A model generated the notes under the pieces. The model had not been told where the DNA came from. It searched no databases and was given only the letters and a program-made list of their open reading frames with translations. The translations under genes and the position numbers were made by a program. From positions 1 to 48,103 of the forward strand of contig NZ_WWJX01000771.1 in assembly GCF_009865215.1 (NCBI RefSeq): a stretch of 48,103 nt of DNA. The letters run 5' to 3'. The stretch comes from Streptomyces sp. SID3343 (GTDB lineage Bacteria > Actinomycetota > Actinomycetes > Streptomycetales > Streptomycetaceae). Numbering within the stretch: position 1 is the stretch's first letter; each line of letters starts with the position of its first letter. Below are positions 43,150 through 48,103 of the stretch, one piece after another.

Positions 43150-46100
43150 AGGACCCCGTTCTCGAACTCGAGCTCGGACGCGGCGGTGTCGGCCGGCCCG
43201 GTCGTGACGTGTGCCGCGATGCGAGTGGCCAGGGCGGCCACGGTCGGTGCGGCGAGGAAGTGTCGGGTGGTCAGGGGCACGCCGAAGTGTCGTTCGACGG
43301 CCGCGGTGACCCGGATGGCGGTGAGGCTGTCCCCGCCGAGGCCGAAGAAGTTGGCGTGCCGGTCGGTGACGGCACTGCCCAGGTGCTCGGACCACAGCGC
43401 GGCCACCGCCTGTTCCAGGCCGTCTTCGGGTGGTTCGCCTCCGCCGCGGTGCGGGGACGCGTCGCGGGCCAGGGTGCGCAGGGCGGCGCGGTCCACCTTG
43501 CCGTTGGGGGTCAGGGGCAGCGTGTCGAGCACGATCACGCGGCCGGGGAGGGCGTACGGCGGGACCCGGTCGAGAGTCCAGGCGATCAGGTCGTCGGGGG
43601 ACGCGCCCGACGCACCCTCGACGGTGACGAACGCGACCAGGGAAACGGCCGCGCGGTCGCCGATCGCCACCACGGCGGCGCGGGCGACCCCGGGATGGCC
43701 GAGCAGTGCGCTTTCCACTTCGCCGGGTTCGATCCGGTTGCCCGCGATCTTCACCTGTTCGTCGGCGCGGCCCAGAAACTCCAGAGTCCCGTCGGGCCAG
43801 TAGCGACCCAGGTCGCCGGTGCGGTACCAGCGCTCGCCGTCGCGCGTGACGAACTTCGCGTTGGTGCGCTGCGGGTCGCCCCGGTAGCCGACGGCCAACC
43901 CGGCTCCACCGATCCACAGTTCGCCCGCGACCAGGTCGGGGCAGTCGCGTCCGTGCCGGTCACACACCCGATAGCGCTGGTTGGCCAGCGGGTGGCCGTA
44001 CGGGATCGACGTCCAGTGCGGCGGAACGGCGTGCACGGTCAGCGCGTTGGACCAGATCGCGGCTTCGGTGGCGCCGCCCATGGCGGTGAACCGGCAGCGT
44101 CCGCCGGTGCGTTCGCGCAGCCGAGCGGGCAGGTCCAAGCCGATCCAGTCCCCGGACACCAACGCCGCACGCAGTCCGCTCAGCGCGAAGTCGCCGTCGG
44201 CGGCCCGCTCGTCGGCGTCCACGAGCATGTCCAGGAGTACCGGGACGGTGTTCCACACGGTGACCCGGTGTTCGCGCACGAGCGCACGCCAGCGAGCCGG
44301 TTCGCGTCGGTCCTCCTCGTGTGGCAGGACCAGGGCGCCCCCGGCCGACAGGAGCCCGAAGACATCGAACACGGACAGGTCGAAGTCCAGCGCGGACAGG
44401 GCCAGGACCCGGTCGGCCGCGCCGAGGTGGTGCCGGTCGCGAACGTCGACGACGGTGTTCCACGCGGCGGCGTGGGTCATCTCGACACCCTTGGGTTCAC
44501 CCGTGGAACCGGACGTGAAGATGACGTACGCGAGGGATCCGGGATCCGCCTCCACCGCTTCGGACAGCGGTGCCGCGACCACCGCCTCGCCGAGCGTTCG
44601 CTCGTCGAGCACGATCCGCACGCCCGCCGCGTCCAGGATGCGCCGGCGGCGCAACGCCGGCTGTTCCGTTCCCACCGGGACGTACGCGCCCCCGGCGGCC
44701 AGGATCCCCAGCACGGCGGCGATCTGGTCGGCGCCCTTGGGGACGGTGACCGCGACCGGGTCGCCGCTACCGACCCCCCGGCCGCGCAACAATGCGGCCA
44801 CCCGCAGGGCCCGATCGGCGAGTTCACCGTACGAGGTGCCGGCACCGGTGTGTGCGATCAGCGCCTTCGCCTGTGGCCGGATGCGCGCCTGCTCGAAGAA
44901 GGCGGCGTGCAGCGCACGGGCGGCAACGGGTGTCCCGGTCGCGTTCACCGCCTCTCGGACGGTGCGGGTGGCCGCCGGCAGCAGGTCCACGACGGGTGCC
45001 TGCGGCCCCGATTCGGCGACGTGCTCCAGGAGTCGCCCGTAGGCGTCGAGCATCGCGGCCGGCACTCCGGGGGCGAACGCCTCCTCGACCGCGTCCCAGG
45101 TGACCAGAAGCCCGCCGTTCTCCTCCGTGACCTGATTGTCCAGACAGACCTGGGGCGATTGCGAGATCCCCCACGTACGGGTGGGGAAGGTGTCGGACAG
45201 GTCCATGGACACGCCGTCGCCGACGCCGATCGCGCTGGTGAACACCACCGGGACGGCGCCCTCGCCATCGCCGCGTCGGGCCAGTTCGCGCAGCAGCCAC
45301 GCGGGGGAGGCGTCGCGGTGGTCGAGATCGAGGGCCTGCCGTCGTTGCAGTTCCACGGCCGCGGGCAGCAGGGCAGCGTCGGCGCGTCGGTAGTCGGCGG
45401 GCGCGAGCGCGGTGAAGTCGCCGAGCACTCGGGTGATGTGCGGGTGCGTCTCGCGGCGGTTGAACAGGGTCAGCGTGACGGTGACCGCGTCGATCCCGCT
45501 CCAGGCCGCGAGCACCTCCCCATAGCAGGCCAGCAGCAGGGTGGAGGGGGTGAGTCCGCCGGCGCGGGCGTGTTCCTTGAGCGCCCGCCAACGTTGGGCC
45601 GGCAGCCGGAAGGTGCGCCGGGTGAAGCGCGGCGCGAGCACCTCGGACAGCGGCTTGGCCAACGGCGGACTCGGCGCCGGCGGCAGTTCGGCGATCCGCG
45701 CCCGCCAGTGCGTGTGCGAACGCTCTTGGGCCTGGGGATCGGTGCCGACGTGCCGCAGGTAGTCCCGGAAGGTCACCTCGACGGGGGGCAGGGCGGCGGC
45801 CGGGTCGGCGTAGAGGTGGTCGAGTTCGGTGTACAGGGTCATGATCGACAGGGCGTCGAACACGATGTAGTCGAGACCGACGGACAAGCGGGTGTGCACC
45901 AGGCCGTCGGCGCCGGGGCGGCGTACCGCCCGAACCTCGAACAGCGGCCACCTGCCCGGGTCGAGGACACGGTGGGAGCCTTCGGCGCGCAGCGTGGCCA
46001 AGGCGGACTCGGCGCCCGCGGCGTCGGTGTCGACGACGTCGATGACGAAGTCGGGGACCTCGGCCAGGACCCGCTGGGTGCCGTCCGGGTCGATGACGGC

Positions 46101-48103
46101 GCGCAGCATGTCGTGGCGCCGGATCAGGGTGCGCCAGGCGCGTTCCATCCGCTCGATGTCGACGTCGGTGTCGTCGAACTCGGTGTAGTGCCACGTGCCG
46201 ACCCCGCCGAGAGTGAACTCGGGGGCGCGTCCGTTCAGGTAGGCGGCCTGCACCTCGGTGAGGGGGAACGGGTCGTTGCGGTGCTCCGAATCGGCCGCGA
46301 CGATCGCCCGCGAGGGGGCTCGACCCGGGCTCAGCAGAGCGGCGAATTCGCGCAGCCGGGGAGTGGTGAACACGGCAGCGACGGTTGCTCCGGTGATGCC
46401 GGCGGCCCGCAACCGGCCCAGCATGCGAGTCGCCACGAGCGAATCCCCGCCGAGCTCGAAGAAGCCGTCGTCGCGGGTGACGGCCGCGACGTCCAGGAGT
46501 TCGCCCCAGATCTTGGCGACCGCCGTCTCGATGTCGCCCTCGGGGGAAGCTCCCCCGCCGGACCGGTCGCGAGTCGCTCGGTCGAGGGCGCGTTGTACCG
46601 CGCGCCGGTCGAGTTTGCCGTTGGCGGTCAGCGGCAGGGACTCCCACGCGTGCACGTGCTCGGGGACCATGTACGGCGGGAGGCGTTCGCCGACCCGGGT
46701 GCGCAGCGCGGCGGGGTCGGGCAGGACCCGGCCCGACGCCGAGACGGCTGCGGCCAGACGGCGCGCCGGGCCTTCGACGACGACGGCGACCGCCTGAAGG
46801 ACGGCGGGATGGCTCTCCAACGCCGCCTCGATCTCGCCGAGTTCGATCCGATGGCCGCGAATCTTGACCTGGTGGTCGGCGCGTCCGAGAAACTCCAGGA
46901 CGCCGTCGTCGCGGTAGCGGGCGAGGTCGCCGCTGCGGTACCAGCGCACGCCGTCGTGCTCGACGAAACGCTCGGCGCTGCGCTCGGGATCCCCCCGGTA
47001 GCCCGCGGCCACGCCCGCGCCACCGACCCACAGTTCGCCGGCGACCCAGTCGGGGCAGTCCCGCCCGCGCGCGTCGACGACGCGGGCCCGGGTGCCGGGC
47101 AGCGGTGCGCCGTAGGGAATCGAACGCCACGCGGGATCCACGTCGTGCACCTCGAACACGGTCGAGTGGATGGCCGCCTCCGTCATCCCGCCCAACGCCA
47201 CGAAACGGCAGCCCGGCACCACGGCACGCAGTCGCTCGGGTTGGTCCAGGCCCACCCAGTCGCCGCCCAGCATGACCAGGCGCAGGTCACCGCCGAGGCC
47301 GTCGTCGGCCGCGGCGGTGAGGAGCATGTCCAAGAGCGCGGGCACGCACGAGAGCACGGTGACGCCGTGTCGCCGCACGAGTTCGGCCCAGTGGGCGGCG
47401 TCGCGGCGGTGCGCCTCCGCGACGGTGACCAGCGAACCCCCCACCGAGAGGAACGCGAACATGTCGTACACGGACAGGTCGAAATCGAGGGCGGACATGG
47501 CCAGCGTGCGATCGTGTGCCCCGACGTCGAAGAGGTCGCCGACCACGTCGATCGTGTTGGCCGCCGCGCGGTGCGCGACCTCCACGCCCTTGGGCACGCC
47601 GGTGGATCCGGACGTGAAGATCACGTAGGCGACGTCGTCGGGTGAGCCGTCCACGACCGGCGCCGGCGCGTCCTCGGCGGTTGTCTCGAGGTCGACCACC
47701 ACGGTGTCCGGCCCGGTTGTCACCAGGTGCGTGTGCGCGCGGTCGGTGACCGTCACCCGGACGCCGGCGGTGTTCCGCATCGTCGTCCTGCGCCGGCTGG
47801 GCTGGTCCACACCGATCGGCACGTAAGCGGCGCCGGTGGCCAACACGCCCAGGACCGCGACGACTTGCGCGATGCCCTTGGGGACGGTGATGGCGACGGT
47901 GTCGCCCGGCCGCACCCCGTCGCGGATCAGCCGGCCGGCCAGGCGCCGGGCCCGATCGGCGAGCCGCCCGTAGGTCCAGCTCTCGCCACCGACCCCGTCG
48001 ATCACCGCGACGCGGTCGGGGGTGGCCTCGGCGTGGGCGAAGAAGCGTCCGTGCAGGGTGCGGGGCGTGGCGCCGGCACGGGCGCTCTCGACCGGGCGGC
48101 CCG
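43146..48103 (-). CDS. NRPS: (…)A-PCP-Cy-A-PCP, 5' end beyond window
   Basis: About 1651 residues are visible; the frame stays open to the right edge and begins inside the lead-in of an adenylation domain (TLHGRFFAHAEATPDRVAVI), so a Cy or aryl-carrier region is expected further upstream. First A domain about 10-500: FTSGSTGVPKG, pocket residues approximately DLYSMGLIH. First carrier protein about 520-590, Ser554 in LGGDS. Cy domain about 610-1045 with DYIVFDALS (744-752). Second A domain about 1065-1545: FTSGSTGEPKG, pocket residues DLFNLSMIW, close to the cysteine code. Second carrier about 1560-1635 (LGGDS). The acidic tail ASELEFENGVL probably meets the TubC-type docking domain of the next NRPS. 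It would build a bis-thiazoline chain from Cys-like units. The stop overlaps the next GTG. Confidence 0.93.
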   Translation of the reverse strand, partial: GRPVESARAGATPRTLHGRFFAHAEATPDRVAVIDGVGGESWTYGRLADRARRLAGRLIRDGVRPGDTVAITVPKGIAQVVAVLGVLATGAAYVPIGVDQPSRRRTTMRNTAGVRVTVTDRAHTHLVTTGPDTVVVDLETTAEDAPAPVVDGSPDDVAYVIFTSGSTGVPKGVEVAHRAAANTIDVVGDLFDVGAHDRTLAMSALDFDLSVYDMFAFLSVGGSLVTVAEAHRRDAAHWAELVRRHGVTVLSCVPALLDMLLTAAADDGLGGDLRLVMLGGDWVGLDQPERLRAVVPGCRFVALGGMTEAAIHSTVFEVHDVDPAWRSIPYGAPLPGTRARVVDARGRDCPDWVAGELWVGGAGVAAGYRGDPERSAERFVEHDGVRWYRSGDLARYRDDGVLEFLGRADHQVKIRGHRIELGEIEAALESHPAVLQAVAVVVEGPARRLAAAVSASGRVLPDPAALRTRVGERLPPYMVPEHVHAWESLPLTANGKLDRRAVQRALDRATRDRSGGGASPEGDIETAVAKIWGELLDVAAVTRDDGFFELGGDSLVATRMLGRLRAAGITGATVAAVFTTPRLREFAALLSPGRAPSRAIVAADSEHRNDPFPLTEVQAAYLNGRAPEFTLGGVGTWHYTEFDDTDVDIERMERAWRTLIRRHDMLRAVIDPDGTQRVLAEVPDFVIDVVDTDAAGAESALATLRAEGSHRVLDPGRWPLFEVRAVRRPGADGLVHTRLSVGLDYIVFDALSIMTLYTELDHLYADPAAALPPVEVTFRDYLRHVGTDPQAQERSHTHWRARIAELPPAPSPPLAKPLSEVLAPRFTRRTFRLPAQRWRALKEHARAGGLTPSTLLLACYGEVLAAWSGIDAVTVTLTLFNRRETHPHITRVLGDFTALAPADYRRADAALLPAAVELQRRQALDLDHRDASPAWLLRELARRGDGEGAVPVVFTSAIGVGDGVSMDLSDTFPTRTWGISQSPQVCLDNQVTEENGGLLVTWDAVEEAFAPGVPAAMLDAYGRLLEHVAESGPQAPVVDLLPAATRTVREAVNATGTPVAARALHAAFFEQARIRPQAKALIAHTGAGTSYGELADRALRVAALLRGRGVGSGDPVAVTVPKGADQIAAVLGILAAGGAYVPVGTEQPALRRRRILDAAGVRIVLDERTLGEAVVAAPLSEAVEADPGSLAYVIFTSGSTGEPKGVEMTHAAAWNTVVDVRDRHHLGAADRVLALSALDFDLSVFDVFGLLSAGGALVLPHEEDRREPARWRALVREHRVTVWNTVPVLLDMLVDADERAADGDFALSGLRAALVSGDWIGLDLPARLRERTGGRCRFTAMGGATEAAIWSNALTVHAVPPHWTSIPYGHPLANQRYRVCDRHGRDCPDLVAGELWIGGAGLAVGYRGDPQRTNAKFVTRDGERWYRTGDLGRYWPDGTLEFLGRADEQVKIAGNRIEPGEVESALLGHPGVARAAVVAIGDRAAVSLVAFVTVEGASGASPDDLIAWTLDRVPPYALPGRVIVLDTLPLTPNGKVDRAALRTLARDASPHRGGGEPPEDGLEQAVAALWSEHLGSAVTDRHANFFGLGGDSLTAIRVTAAVERHFGVPLTTRHFLAAPTVAALATRIAAHVTTGPADTAASELEFENGVL

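Noticed and set aside
37675-43803. A 2042-codon open frame on the plus strand, and similar 1478-codon frame at 43209-47645
   Set aside because: They are antisense to the NRPS genes and arise from the strong G/C third-position bias. They have no domains and Gly/Arg/Val-rich composition.
43150-43917. N-terminal extension of the second NRPS by 256 residues
   Set aside because: This part overlaps the first NRPS out of frame and is Arg/Pro-rich. The GTG at 43149 directly precedes a TubC-type docking domain and gives the GTGA overlap seen throughout the operon.
47990-48005. GTG at 48005 as the start of the first NRPS
   Set aside because: The frame is open to the window edge and the residues before it are the conserved lead-in of an A domain. 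It is an internal Val codon.
1-48103. tRNA, rRNA or riboswitch genes
   Set aside because: I found no convincing cloverleaf, T-loop GGTTCGAATCC signature or conserved riboswitch core on reading either strand. A covariance search was not possible.

Overview
The window is high-GC actinobacterial DNA, most likely from a Streptomycetaceae chromosome arm (Streptomyces, Kitasatospora or a relative). The evidence is strong G/C third-position bias, many GTG starts, Streptomyces-type secreted proteins (subtilisin-inhibitor-like, I36-inhibitor-like), TerD/vWA and Fic-type toxin-antitoxin genes, and remnants of insertion sequences common in that group. No rRNA, tRNA or CRISPR array was seen.

Left third (1-17.1 kb): a few intact, mostly secreted or accessory genes stand in eroded DNA. 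They are a lipoprotein, an E. coli-type acyl carrier protein whose phosphopantetheine serine is replaced by Glu, a subtilisin-inhibitor-like protein, a TerD-vWA protein, a Tyr/Gly-tailed exported protein, a Fic-type toxin-antitoxin pair, an I36-like inhibitor and a hypothetical gene next to an Rhs remnant. Between them lie frameshifted or truncated genes (class F sortase, PI-PLC-like, FtsX permease pieces, Rhs, zeta toxin) and IS5, IS1182 and IS982-like fragments.

Middle (17.2-28.1 kb): more transposon debris (a Mu/IS481-type transposase start with TGTCA repeats, an IS30 tail, an IS630 fragment, an integrase fragment), then small redox loci. A TetR gene diverges from a three-gene operon (internally deleted SDR, aldo/keto reductase with catalytic His replaced by Asn, SDR); the divergent region holds two copies of CGGGGA-N2-TCCCCG. 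A second TetR gene diverges from a broken SDR and an intact SDR across the palindrome TGACAAC-AAA-GTTGTCA. A GlxA-type regulator diverges from a quinone-oxidoreductase-type gene.

Right part (28.1-48.1 kb): one minus-strand operon of nine genes, open at the right edge, encodes a thiazoline-type nonribosomal peptide metallophore of the coelibactin/pyochelin/yersiniabactin class. In transcription order: NRPS (A-PCP-Cy-A-PCP visible), NRPS (docking-Cy-A[MT]-PCP-TE), saccharopine-dehydrogenase-like protein, thiazolinyl imide reductase fused to a methyltransferase, P450, type II thioesterase, a methyltransferase paralogous to the fused one, and two exporter-fold ABC transporters of the YbtP/YbtQ type. 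Seven of eight junctions are 4-bp GTGA or ATGA stop-start overlaps. The NRPSs would condense and cyclise Cys units, the reductase would turn a thiazoline into a thiazolidine, the methyltransferases, P450 and saccharopine-dehydrogenase-like protein would tailor it, and the ABC pair would move the metal complex. The starter-unit genes and the operon promoter must lie beyond the right edge. The most unusual features are the reductase-methyltransferase fusion with its in-cluster paralogue and the GxCxG thioesterase.
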